Below, one piece after another: positions 1 to 6,976 of a DNA stretch of 64,000 nt. A program made the translations under genes and the position numbers. Position 1 is the stretch's first letter. Each line of letters starts with the position of its first letter. This stretch comes from Neokomagataea tanensis (GTDB lineage: Bacteria > Pseudomonadota > Alphaproteobacteria > Acetobacterales > Acetobacteraceae), in contig NZ_CP032485.1 of assembly GCF_006542335.1 (NCBI RefSeq), forward strand, positions 2,413,280 through 2,477,279, read 5' to 3'. Under the pieces are notes generated by a model, which was not told the DNA's origin, did not search any database, and was given only the letters and a program-made list of their open reading frames with translations.

Positions 1-530
1 AAAATTTTTTGTTACCATTTTCGACGTTCCCGGAGGGACGGAGTAAGTCACATAAACTCGTGATCGTCGCTATCGCAAGGCATCTCGTCACAATCGCCAC
101 CGCTATTCTTAGAACCGGCCTGCCGTGGCATAATAGCCCGCCGCTTAAACGCAGTTGCTGAGAGCAGGTGTTTTACGTCGCCTTCAAGTCTTGGCGTAAT
201 ATCAGTACCCGTTTTGTGTGACGCCCCCACCAAGATAATATAGATCAAATTTATAAATTTACATATTGATATATCTCTATTTATAGCTATATAAGCAGTC
301 TTACTACCCCACGGAATGAGATGCCTGATGAAGTTCACCAATCAGCCCTACACCAACGCCGCGCGCTTCGTTGGCTATAAAAGATCAAATATTGAACGTA
401 CGGTTTAGTCGTGGCGCTTGGTGCTTACAGGCAGCTCAACGAGGTTTCCGACGGACTGTTCTGACACCGGTAGTTATAAGGCATTTCAGGCCTTATACAT
501 TTAAATTTACCAATATCTAGGATTCTAAAA
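1..530. other. Left-edge intergenic region without a recognised gene
   Basis: This stretch precedes the flavin oxidoreductase gene and I recognise no gene in it. A minus-strand reading frame at 48-341 (97 codons) is open, but its N-terminal half is very AT-rich and its sequence resembles no family I know, so I do not call it. The AT-rich part around 240-300 carries the 12-mer ATATTGATATAT at 263-274, which recurs just upstream of the ArsR gene. A perfect inverted repeat lies at 475-497. Confidence 0.5.
475..497. promoter_or_regulatory. Inverted repeat upstream of the Old Yellow Enzyme gene, possible operator
   Basis: TATAAGGC at 475-482 is followed after seven bases by its exact complement GCCTTATA at 490-497, ending 33 bases before the ATG at 531. 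The size and position suit a dimeric repressor site or a short leader hairpin. Which regulator, if any, binds here is unknown; the ArsR protein encoded just downstream is one candidate. Confidence 0.35.
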
Positions 531-1655
531 ATGAAAAACTCTGTTCTTTTCGACAGTGTGACCCTAGGTCCGTATACTCTCAGAAATCGGATTGTTCTCC
601 CTCCGCTCACACGTTCCCGCAGCTCCCAGCCAGGAAACATTCCCAATGACTTGATGGCGACCTACTACAGCCAACGCTCCAGCGCAGGGTTCATGGTAAC
701 CGAGGGAACTCAGATCGAACCGCGCGGCCAAGGATATGCGTGGACCCCCGGGATCTACAGTCCCGAACAGATCGTGGGTTGGCGCAAAATCACCGATGCC
801 GTTCACGAGAAAAAAGGAACTATCTTTCTGCAATTATGGCATGTGGGGCGCGTATCTCACGCCTCCCTACAGCCTGGTGGGGCCGCTCCGATCGCGCCGT
901 CGGCAATCCCGGCCGACAATGTTAGAGTGTTCGTTGAGACCGGACCGGGCCAGGGCGCTCTCACACAACCGTCGGCACCACGCGCCCTAACCACAGCAGA
1001 GGTCAAGGAACTTGTCCAGCTCTACGCCAAAGCAGCGCGTAATGCTCTTGATGCTGGCTTTGATGGTGTAGAAATCCACAGCGCGAATGGCTATCTTCTG
1101 AACCAATTCATTTCCGCACATACCAATCAACGCGACGACGAGTATGGTGGCTCGCTGGAAAACCGACTGAGATTCCTTGCTGAAGTAACTCAGGCGGTTG
1201 CCGATGTAGTCGGTAAAGAACGAATGGGAGTCCGCTTCTCTCCCCTGTTCGCGACCACAGACGAGGACCGCGTTTATCTTGGTCTTGTTGAGGAAGATCC
1301 ACACACAACTTATATTGAGGCAATTAAAACTCTTGAAAAAGTTGGGGTTGCTTACGTCTCGATTGCCGAGGCGGACTGGGATAACGCGCCCGATCTGCCT
1401 GAATCTTTCCGCGCGGACATACGGAAAAACTTCAGTGGCCGGGTTCTCTATGCTGGCAGGTACACCCCCGAGCGCGGCGTGAGTGTGATCGAAGCGGGGT
1501 GGGGCGATATGATTGCCTTCGGCCGTCCCTTTATCGCAAACCCCGATTTGCCGGAGCGTATCGCTCATGGCTGGTCACTCAACCCGGTAGATCCAAAGAC
1601 CATGTATGGCGGCACCGCGAAAGGATATGCTGACTATCCCGCCTATCAACGTTAG
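531..1655 (+). CDS. NADH:flavin oxidoreductase, Old Yellow Enzyme family (NemA-like)
   Basis: A 374-residue FMN-dependent ene-reductase of the OYE/N-ethylmaleimide reductase type, which reduces activated double bonds of electrophiles such as enones, maleimides and nitro compounds with NAD(P)H. The family's substrate-binding pair is visible in HSANGYLLNQF (His183 and Asn186), along with PPLTRSR near residues 24-30, QLWHVGR at 101-107 and the FMN-phosphate region AFGRPFIANPDL near the C terminus. Length is normal for the family. The ATG has AGGA eight bases upstream. It is followed by an intrinsic terminator and then an ArsR gene in the same direction, which suggests stress-inducible expression. 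The physiological substrate cannot be read from sequence. Confidence 0.93.
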   Translation: MKNSVLFDSVTLGPYTLRNRIVLPPLTRSRSSQPGNIPNDLMATYYSQRSSAGFMVTEGTQIEPRGQGYAWTPGIYSPEQIVGWRKITDAVHEKKGTIFLQLWHVGRVSHASLQPGGAAPIAPSAIPADNVRVFVETGPGQGALTQPSAPRALTTAEVKELVQLYAKAARNALDAGFDGVEIHSANGYLLNQFISAHTNQRDDEYGGSLENRLRFLAEVTQAVADVVGKERMGVRFSPLFATTDEDRVYLGLVEEDPHTTYIEAIKTLEKVGVAYVSIAEADWDNAPDLPESFRADIRKNFSGRVLYAGRYTPERGVSVIEAGWGDMIAFGRPFIANPDLPERIAHGWSLNPVDPKTMYGGTAKGYADYPAYQR

Positions 1656-1662
1656 GGGTTTC

Positions 1663-1694
1663 AAGCCGTGTTCAGACATCTAAACACGGCTTTT
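1663..1694 (+). terminator. Intrinsic terminator after the OYE gene
   Basis: AAGCCGTGTT at 1663-1672 pairs with AACACGGCTT at 1683-1692 and runs directly into TTTT. It begins eight bases after the stop codon, so the ArsR gene downstream probably has its own promoter. Confidence 0.85.
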
Positions 1695-1735
1695 GACACT
1701 TCCGGCGTAAGTGGGCACACTTAAGAAACAGCGGA

Positions 1736-1747
1736 ATATTGATATAT
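1736..1747. promoter_or_regulatory. ATATTGATATAT motif, candidate ArsR autoregulatory site
   Basis: The 12-mer lies 26 bases upstream of the preferred ArsR start and sits within the imperfect repeat AATATTGATATATT. An identical 12-mer occurs at 263-274 upstream of the OYE gene. ArsR-family operators are commonly AT-rich imperfect palindromes near the promoter. The assignment rests only on repetition and position. Confidence 0.3.
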
Positions 1748-1773
1748 TGGAATTTATCGCTATACGAGAGGTC

Positions 1774-2079
1774 ATGAGCATTGACGTAAACGACGCACTG
1801 AAGGCCTTGGACAACCCCGCCCGGCTAGAAATTTTGGCGAAGCTTAAAGACCCTCGCAAGAATTACCCTGAACAGGAAGTCGACCCCGAGCAGGTAGGTG
1901 TTTGTGTGAGCATCATACAGGAGCAATCCGGCCTGTCTCAATCTACCATTTCGCTGTATTTGACGGCACTACAACGCGCCAAGCTCGTCACGTCGCAACG
2001 TATAGGCCCTTGGACATATTACAAGCGCGACGAAGCGAATATCGCGGCATTCCTGAAACAGTTGCACGGCCTGATCTAA
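1774..2079 (+). CDS. ArsR-family winged-helix transcriptional regulator
   Basis: A 101-residue DNA-binding repressor. NPARLEILAKL near the N terminus and the recognition region SGLSQSTISLYLTALQRAKL followed by the wing TSQRIGPWTYYKRDE are typical of ArsR proteins. The frame is open from a GTG at 1711, but the ATG at 1774 is preferred because it has an ACGAGAG ribosome-binding sequence and gives the usual family length. A single cysteine (VGVCVSII) precedes the helix-turn-helix; the classic paired metal-binding cysteines are absent, so it may sense a reactive electrophile rather than a metal. It probably controls itself and perhaps the adjacent flavin reductase. Confidence 0.85.
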   Translation: MSIDVNDALKALDNPARLEILAKLKDPRKNYPEQEVDPEQVGVCVSIIQEQSGLSQSTISLYLTALQRAKLVTSQRIGPWTYYKRDEANIAAFLKQLHGLI

Positions 2080-2164
2080 ACGATACAGCGGTACTTTCAC
2101 GTCAATTCTTTTGAGTTGAAGGCATCTGGATTTGAGCGAATTCAAGCTGCGAGAATGGTCGCGG

Positions 2165-2194
2165 TTTTTCCGTAAGCGAAAGCTTAAGGGAAAA
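2165..2194. other. Hairpin with GAAA loop in a convergent intergenic gap
   Basis: TTTTCC and TAAGC are mirrored by GCTTA and GGGAAAA around a GAAA tetraloop, with one mismatch. It lies between the convergent ArsR and FAD-monooxygenase genes. There is no clear T-tract on either strand after the stem, so it is only a weak terminator candidate; the rest of 2080-2345 shows nothing recognisable. Confidence 0.3.
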
Positions 2195-2345
2195 CGAAAA
2201 TACAGCCAGACCGCATGCCCGATCAATTCACGCGGAAAACGGTGCCATTTATAACTCACCGGGGATGTGTCTATGTCCGTTAGCTAGCACGTATGTGTTA
2301 ATGTGACACCATCCTCGCACAAGAACCGAACACAAATAAGATCTT

Positions 2346-3647
2346 TTATTCATCGACCTTCACAACGTTATGTCCATAGTAGAGATTGACTTCTCTAGAA
2401 ACAAACTCAGCTATATAACCATCAGGTCGTATCAAAATATGATCACGATTAGGCCTCATTATCTGAGTTGCGCCCCCGTGCTGCATGACATCAAATAATT
2501 TTATACCGTTACTTAAAAATTGGTCAGGCATACGATCACCAGGCATTAGTGTTCCCGGAGCATTTCCTAATGCCAAAGAGCTTCCCCGATAATTCAAACC
2601 CAACTGATTGGTTAGATCACCTCTCGATTTAGACGTCGATGTATGGAGCTTTGCTGTCAGGCCCAGCATATCTGCTGCAACAGGCCGGCGCTCTGCCTCG
2701 TAAGTTTTAAGGATAGAATCATTCCCGGTTCTAAGCGCCGATACCAACTTCCACCCCAGATTACAGGCGTCCTGCAGGCCAGTATTTAATCCCTGCGCGC
2801 CGGAAGGCGGGTGAATATGGGCAGCGTCTCCCGCGATGAATACCCGTCCTACTCGGTAACGTTCAACCATACGCGCCTGGTGACGGTAGCGAGATTGCCA
2901 CGCGATATGACCAACTTTCTTTCCTGTTAGTTTTTGAACTCCGTTCGCCAGTCCTTTTAGGCTGATATCGTCCGTAGCCTGCAACTGAAACAGTCCGCCC
3001 GCTGGAAGTGGCGCCAAAGAGCGTAACCCTGCCCCACGAAACGGGTAAGCGTGCCAGTACTTCCGATCAAGGCCTTCTACCTCCATGTCGGCAACAATGC
3101 TCGTTTTTTGGTCGACGGCCGCCCCCAAAAGCTGGAGACCTAAGAAACCCCGCGTGGTGCTGCGCCCGCCATCGCAAGCCACTGCATACTCTGCCCGAAC
3201 TGTCTCGCCGGTTGTCAGTGTTACTATCACCTGATCATCTGTTTGAGTAAGTGCTTCTATTCCAGTACCTAATTCGATTTCTCCACCTAAATTTTGTACT
3301 TTTTTTCTTAAGATTTCTTCTGTACGCCATTGTTCCAGCATAATGAGATTAGGAAACGGTCGTGCTTCACTTGGCGCATCGTGCGTGCCGAGGGACCACC
3401 CTTTAATAGAAAGCGGCCCTATGTGGAATTTTAGGTGTGGGTAAAGTGTTCCGCACTTTAGAACATCCGTAGCTATTCCCATCATATTAAGTAATTCAAG
3501 CGAGCGGGGCTGTATTCCTTTCCCACGCGACCCGGAAAAATGAGCGTGAGCTGAATCAATAATTCTAATAGTGATGCCACGCCTTAAAAGCTCAATGGCA
3601 AGCGATAAGCCTGTAACACCAGCCCCTATGATCAAAACTTGAAACAC
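2346..3647 (-). CDS. FAD-dependent aromatic-ring monooxygenase (PheA/TfdB/MhpA-like)
   Basis: A 433-residue class A flavoprotein hydroxylase. Visible motifs are the N-terminal dinucleotide-binding GAGVTG (8-13), the DG motif in ACDGGRSTTRG (about 157-167) and the GD motif FAD-ribityl site in FIAGDAAHIHPPSGAQGLN (270-288). Such enzymes hydroxylate phenolic or polyketide aromatics using NAD(P)H and oxygen. The protein is shorter than the 500-plus residues of full phenol hydroxylases and lacks most of the C-terminal thioredoxin-like domain, ending soon after a GDRMPDQFL segment. The start is GTG at 3647 with GGGA upstream. It is divergent from a MarR gene across a gap holding a palindromic operator, so the MarR protein probably represses it. 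Substrate unknown. Confidence 0.88.
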   Translation of the reverse strand: MFQVLIIGAGVTGLSLAIELLRRGITIRIIDSAHAHFSGSRGKGIQPRSLELLNMMGIATDVLKCGTLYPHLKFHIGPLSIKGWSLGTHDAPSEARPFPNLIMLEQWRTEEILRKKVQNLGGEIELGTGIEALTQTDDQVIVTLTTGETVRAEYAVACDGGRSTTRGFLGLQLLGAAVDQKTSIVADMEVEGLDRKYWHAYPFRGAGLRSLAPLPAGGLFQLQATDDISLKGLANGVQKLTGKKVGHIAWQSRYRHQARMVERYRVGRVFIAGDAAHIHPPSGAQGLNTGLQDACNLGWKLVSALRTGNDSILKTYEAERRPVAADMLGLTAKLHTSTSKSRGDLTNQLGLNYRGSSLALGNAPGTLMPGDRMPDQFLSNGIKLFDVMQHGGATQIMRPNRDHILIRPDGYIAEFVSREVNLYYGHNVVKVDE

Positions 3648-3665
3648 GTCTTTTATCCCAATTTA

Positions 3666-3680
3666 TGTGCATAATGCATA
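3666..3680. promoter_or_regulatory. MarR operator 1 (TGTGCATAATGCATA)
   Basis: An imperfect 15-base palindrome 18 bases upstream of the monooxygenase GTG start on the other strand. It differs at two positions from the perfect copy at 3721-3735. MarR-family dimers bind palindromes of this length, usually overlapping the promoters of a divergent gene pair. Confidence 0.6.
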
Positions 3681-3720
3681 CAAATTGACTAACAAATTTT
3701 CTCTTGCGGAACAACATAAA

Positions 3721-3735
3721 TGTGCATTATGCACA
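3721..3735. promoter_or_regulatory. MarR operator 2 (TGTGCATTATGCACA)
   Basis: A perfect palindrome around a central T, three bases before the preferred MarR start ATG at 3739. A further partial half-site TTATGCAC follows at 3738-3745. Its centre is 55 bases from that of operator 1, so both divergent genes carry one site, which fits joint repression and autoregulation. Confidence 0.65.
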
Positions 3736-3738
3736 CTT

Positions 3739-4170
3739 ATGCACTGGACAGATCTTCTTCATCGCTCTTTGGTTTCGGCCTCAGATCTTATTACTCGCCT
3801 TGATGTCGACGCACGTTTATTGGCTGAGGCTAACGTAAACTTAGATCGAGCACTTTTTCCTCTCTTGGCACGCATCGCTCTGACACAGGACACTAATGTT
3901 GCGGCATTAGCTAATCTTCTGAGTAAGGATCATTCTTCTGTCAGTCGGCAGATCCTTAAGCTTGAAAAATTAGGGCTGATTACCAGAACTGGAAATCCTG
4001 AAGATCAGCGATCGCGCCAACTTACTTTGACGCCAGAAGCCTTAGTGATGATGGAAAAAATATCTACCGTCCGCCGGAAATGGATGGTGAAGCATTTTGA
4101 AGAATGGGATGAAAAAGATCGAGATCTTTTAGTTAATTTGCTAAACAAAATGTTTGATAAACAATACTGA
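3739..4170 (+). CDS. MarR-family transcriptional regulator
   Basis: A 143-residue winged-helix regulator. The helix-turn-helix is seen in VAALANLLSKDHSSVSRQIL followed by KLEKLGLITR and the wing sequence NPEDQRSRQLTLT, the usual MarR arrangement (DxRxxxxxLT). The frame is open back to a GTG at 3667, but that codon lies inside operator 1 and would add 24 residues without domain character. Neither start has a good ribosome-binding sequence, so the ATG at 3739 is a moderate choice. It probably represses the divergent flavin monooxygenase in response to an aromatic ligand. Downstream, 4171-4338 is AT-rich and shows nothing recognisable. Confidence 0.87.
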   Translation: MHWTDLLHRSLVSASDLITRLDVDARLLAEANVNLDRALFPLLARIALTQDTNVAALANLLSKDHSSVSRQILKLEKLGLITRTGNPEDQRSRQLTLTPEALVMMEKISTVRRKWMVKHFEEWDEKDRDLLVNLLNKMFDKQY

Positions 4171-4338
4171 AAAATTTTTTGATCACTATTTTAAATATTT
4201 GAATTTAATGGTTACATCCATCATTATGTTCTATCAATCGATCCAATATACCTGCTTCTTTGTTGTCAAAATATTGACTAAATCTATGTTCTACTAGCGA
4301 TAACTCCAAGCGTACTTAAAGAGCACTTTTGTGTCGTC

Positions 4339-4489
4339 GTCCCCCCGTTCTGATAACGCTAGAAAATCGCAGATATCGTCCGTCGAAGGTTCTCCGGCGG
4401 GGTCTTTCCCTTCGGGCAGACGTCCTTGATCGGGGGCTCCCAAACGGATCAGGCCTGATCAACAAAAACAGACTGCATCATGCTCGTCA
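4339..4489 (-). pseudogene. Remnant of an IS transposase N-terminus (IS5-type)
   Basis: The minus-strand frame starting ATGACGAGCATGATG reads a short degenerate peptide with in-frame stops. Between the stops it contains SVWEPPIKDVCPKGK and then LRRTISAIF-stop-RYQNGG. I recognise this as the start of an IS5-type transposase, whose usual form is W..I.P..P.G...N.RRTI.AI.WR.QNGAKWR; the second stop is TAG where TGG (Trp) is expected. No terminal inverted repeat or catalytic region is present, so this is a decayed fragment. It lies directly beyond the broken end of umuC, which suggests that insertion and later deletion truncated that gene. Confidence 0.55.
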
Positions 4490-4524
4490 TAAGCAGCTAT
4501 GCAGTCCGTTCTGTTATTCAAGGC

Positions 4525-4695
4525 CTAACAATGTTTGACTGCGTCTTGCAATTCCACATAATCATGCGTGCGCGCAATGGCGCAACCGTCATTATTGCTT
4601 AGGACAACGACAGGGCGGCGCTTTAACTTAGGCTCGAAAGCGCGCTGACATGAACAATAGAAGGAATTACCGTCAATCAAACCAAAAATAGGCAT
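4525..4695 (-). pseudogene. umuC: umuC 5' fragment (DNA polymerase V catalytic subunit)
   Basis: Only 56 codons remain of a gene normally about 420 codons long. The start MPIFGLIDGNSFYCSCQRAF and VVVLSNNDGCAIAR match the first Y-family polymerase motifs of UmuC, including the metal-binding aspartate in LIDGNSFY. After IARTH the sequence no longer resembles UmuC and soon reaches a stop, so the breakpoint is near 4565. The ATG overlaps the restored-frame umuD stop as TAATG, the normal arrangement for a coupled umuDC operon. The product cannot be a polymerase. Confidence 0.85.
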
Positions 4696-5071
4696 TAAAG
4701 CGCAGTCCGGACCAGTCCCGTTGCTATACCCCATATTGAAACGTCGGCCGCTTCATCCACTTGCACGCAGGCTTCCAACTCTGCAGAGCGTAGCCACCAT
4801 GCTCCAGCATGTTGCGTAAGCTCACACACGCGAAGCTCGCCCCCAATCGCAGCAACCACGACGGCCCCCGCCTTAGGGGTAAGGCCGAATCAACAACTAG
4901 AATATCGCCATGCCGGATGCCTCGGGCCGTTAAGACATCTCCTTCAACGCAAACCGGATAACGGCTCGGCCGCCTCAAATCGAGCACCGCTGACATTAAA
5001 TCAATGGTACTCTCCACACTGTCAGCCGCTGGGGATGCAAATCCCGTTGTTCTATCGCCTCTATAGGCCAT
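4695..5071 (-). pseudogene. umuD: umuD-like gene, frameshifted and without catalytic residues
   Basis: From ATG 5071 (GGGAGG upstream) the frame gives GFASPAADSVESTIDL and GIRHGDILVVDSALP, characteristic of UmuD and its S24 peptidase fold. At a C-run near 4874-4878 homology jumps to another frame, which continues KAGAVVVAAIGGELRVCEL and ends with SIWGIATGLVRTAL, the usual UmuD tail, stopping at 4695-4697. One lost C would explain the shift. The self-cleavage serine motif GDSM reads GDVL and the lysine motif TVKRL reads RVCEL, so both members of the Ser-Lys dyad are missing. The uncorrected frame runs on to 4724. A sequencing error could explain the frameshift but not the two substitutions. 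Confidence 0.8.
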
Positions 5072-5087
5072 ATCGTCCTCCCAGTGA

Positions 5088-5102
5088 GAACAAAAGAAGA
5101 AC
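5088..5102. promoter_or_regulatory. LexA SOS box (GAAC-N7-GAAC) upstream of umuD
   Basis: The exact direct repeat GAAC-AAAAGAA-GAAC matches the established alphaproteobacterial LexA site (GTTC-N7-GTTC on the other strand). It lies 17 bases upstream of the umuD ATG, a position suited to repression. It shows that the broken operon was once DNA-damage inducible. Confidence 0.8.
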
Positions 5103-5246
5103 AAACGACGCGCAGTCAACTTTTTTTGGAAAAAAAATTCTTCTTGTATTTAAGATCAAAGGGTTAAGAGCCACGGCTCCCACAGAGGGATTTTTTTCGA
5201 GTAGATTCGTTATCTGATCCACCCGAAAAATAGAAATATTTTTTAA

Positions 5247-5846
5247 TTACAGTCTTTTAGATAAAATCTTTACCGCCTTTGAAAAGGCTTCCAAAAAATC
5301 ATCTGCCACCGAAATTTGTCCGCCAGAAAACTGTATAAACCCGTCAACCATACCATTTTGTAGCATTCCTTCAGAATGCACGAGCATTCCGTCAGGGTCT
5401 TCCATCGCGCCGGAGCTGGGGGCGTCATTAGCTGCCCGCGCAGACAATGCTTCTCGAAACGCAGCCCGCCAATAAGCCTCTACTTTCTCAGGATAGCTCC
5501 GACCATCAATCGTATAACCCTCTAGCGGCTTACCTTGAGCATGCATGTAGCCAATTTCGACGGCGGTGCCTGGGTCCATATCCGCTCCACGGCGGAATGG
5601 GTCTACGCAGAAGAGACCAGCATCGCAGCTATCCATCAAATCACGGTCTGCTTTTACAAAAGCCAAAATCGTTTCACGACCCGGCGGTAGATGGCGCGCT
5701 TCTTCCTGACCATCAAACGGCGCCACCCCAAGCAGACCGTGCTGTGCACAAATATCTTTTAAAGACTGGAAGATAGAAAGCGCATTCGGGCGAAAGACAA
5801 TGTCGCCCGCTAAGTAGATTTTTGGAGTGGTATGCCGCTTGACCAT
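5247..5846 (-). CDS. Nucleoside 2-deoxyribosyltransferase family protein
   Basis: A 199-residue cytosolic protein of the PF05014 family, which transfers deoxyribose between bases or hydrolyses (deoxy)nucleotide N-glycosidic bonds in salvage. The N-terminal KIYLAGDIVFRP, the DRDLMDSCDAGLFCVDPFR segment and the active-site stretch DMDPGTAVEIGYMHAQGKP (catalytic Glu in AVEIGY) support this. The ATG at 5846 shares one base with the stop of the upstream amidohydrolase gene (TAATG) and has AGAAAG before it, so the two genes are translationally coupled. Residues 140-170 hold an unconserved insert. The exact substrate is not predictable. Confidence 0.87.
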   Translation of the reverse strand: MVKRHTTPKIYLAGDIVFRPNALSIFQSLKDICAQHGLLGVAPFDGQEEARHLPPGRETILAFVKADRDLMDSCDAGLFCVDPFRRGADMDPGTAVEIGYMHAQGKPLEGYTIDGRSYPEKVEAYWRAAFREALSARAANDAPSSGAMEDPDGMLVHSEGMLQNGMVDGFIQFSGGQISVADDFLEAFSKAVKILSKRL

Positions 5847-6703
5847 TATGCGCACTTTCTTTCAGCCATATGATCCGCCAACACATACACCATATCGCGT
5901 AAATCGCGCTTAATGCTCTCCGCGTTTTTTGATAGCTCGTAGGTACTCATATTCAGGTAACAAGCACGATTGACTTCAATCTGTAGCGCGTGCCGCCCCT
6001 GTTCAGGCCGTCCGTAGTGCTGAGTTATGTACCCACCTGCGTAGGGCGTATTGCACCGTACTGCATAGCCGCGCTTTTCAAGAAAATGTCGTGCTTCCTC
6101 CATTATGAAGGGATGACAGGCGCGCCCATGAAAATCACCTAGAACAATGTCACAACGAGACGCAATTTGAAGCGGCGGCATTGAGTGCATATCAAGCAGT
6201 ACAACCTCCGTCTGGCATTGGGTGGATAAGGCCCTTAACTCGCGCTCCAAAGCTGCGTGGTAGGGAAACCACCCTAACGAGAGACGATGGTCAATCTCTT
6301 CCACCGCTAGGCAATGCGTATAAATTGGTACGGATTGCGCTGCCAGCCGGGGAATAACCCCAAAACCTGCGCGAACTTTTTCTGTTCGTTCAAACAAACG
6401 GCCAGCCGGGGCGGGACGAAACATGCGCTCATCCAACTCATGGCAGCTACGGTTCGCATCACACCACACGCGAGGCACAGATGTTTTTATAAAAGTCGCC
6501 CCGTATGCAGAGATACCGTCCCAGAACCAGTCCACCAACCGATCTTCTGTTTTGCGTAAGGCACTTTCTGATAGGCACGTGGCACGCAAAAACGCCTCAG
6601 GATAAGAGCGCCCTGAGTGGGGTGAAGAAATGAGAACAGGTTTTCGCGACGGAAAAGCTGGCTTTTCAACGGAAACAGGTGAGGGGGGAGAAAAAAATCG
6701 CAT
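5846..6703 (-). CDS. N-formylglutamate amidohydrolase family protein
   Basis: A 285-residue member of PF05013, zinc-type hydrolases that remove formyl groups from N-formylglutamate in the last step of one histidine degradation route. Visible family motifs are LISSPHSGRSYP, the PRVWCDANRSCHELDERMF block, LLDMHSMPP and GDFHGRACHP. The frame is open to 6769, but the ATG at 6703 is preferred because upstream codons run into the tRNA-Val promoter region and lack domain character. No other hut gene is present here; the partner is a nucleoside deoxyribosyltransferase, so the natural substrate may be another formyl or acyl amino acid. Confidence 0.85.
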   Translation of the reverse strand: MRFFSPPSPVSVEKPAFPSRKPVLISSPHSGRSYPEAFLRATCLSESALRKTEDRLVDWFWDGISAYGATFIKTSVPRVWCDANRSCHELDERMFRPAPAGRLFERTEKVRAGFGVIPRLAAQSVPIYTHCLAVEEIDHRLSLGWFPYHAALERELRALSTQCQTEVVLLDMHSMPPLQIASRCDIVLGDFHGRACHPFIMEEARHFLEKRGYAVRCNTPYAGGYITQHYGRPEQGRHALQIEVNRACYLNMSTYELSKNAESIKRDLRDMVYVLADHMAERKCA

Positions 6704-6778
6704 CCAGTGATAATTTTTTATTTTTAAGGGGTTGTCACCCCCAGCGAATACAGCTAAACACCACCTCACCGAGCCGGA

Positions 6779-6853
6779 GGGCGCATAGCTCAGCGGTAGA
6801 GCACTACCTTGACATGGTAGGGGTCACAGGTTCAATCCCTGTTGCGCCCACCA
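6779..6853 (+). tRNA. tRNA-Val (anticodon GAC)
   Basis: A 75-base cloverleaf with acceptor GGGCGCA/TGCGCCC, anticodon stem CTACC/GGTAG around loop TTGACAT (anticodon GAC), T-arm CACAGGTTCAATCCCTGT-like and an encoded CCA. Perfect 9-base complementary segments CCGAGCCGG (6769-6777) and CCGGCTCGG (6855-6863) flank it and would extend the acceptor stem in the precursor. Confidence 0.97.
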
Positions 6854-6976
6854 CCCGGCTCGGAAATACCCAAAAATTTAGCTTAATTCTAAGAGAATGC
6901 ACCAAGCTGGCTATAAAGCCTGTGCGTGTCAGGACACTACCTGCACCGGATATCTCCGATGCAGGCTGAGAGCTTT

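Noticed and set aside
48-341. 97-codon minus-strand frame at the left edge
   Set aside because: No recognised family, strongly uneven composition, and it contains the 12-mer that looks like a regulatory site.
2165-2194. Terminator for the ArsR or monooxygenase gene
   Set aside because: The hairpin has no following T-tract on either strand, so it is listed only as a hairpin.
4329-4538. 69-codon plus-strand frame
   Set aside because: It is antisense to the transposase remnant, whose minus-strand reading matches a known family.
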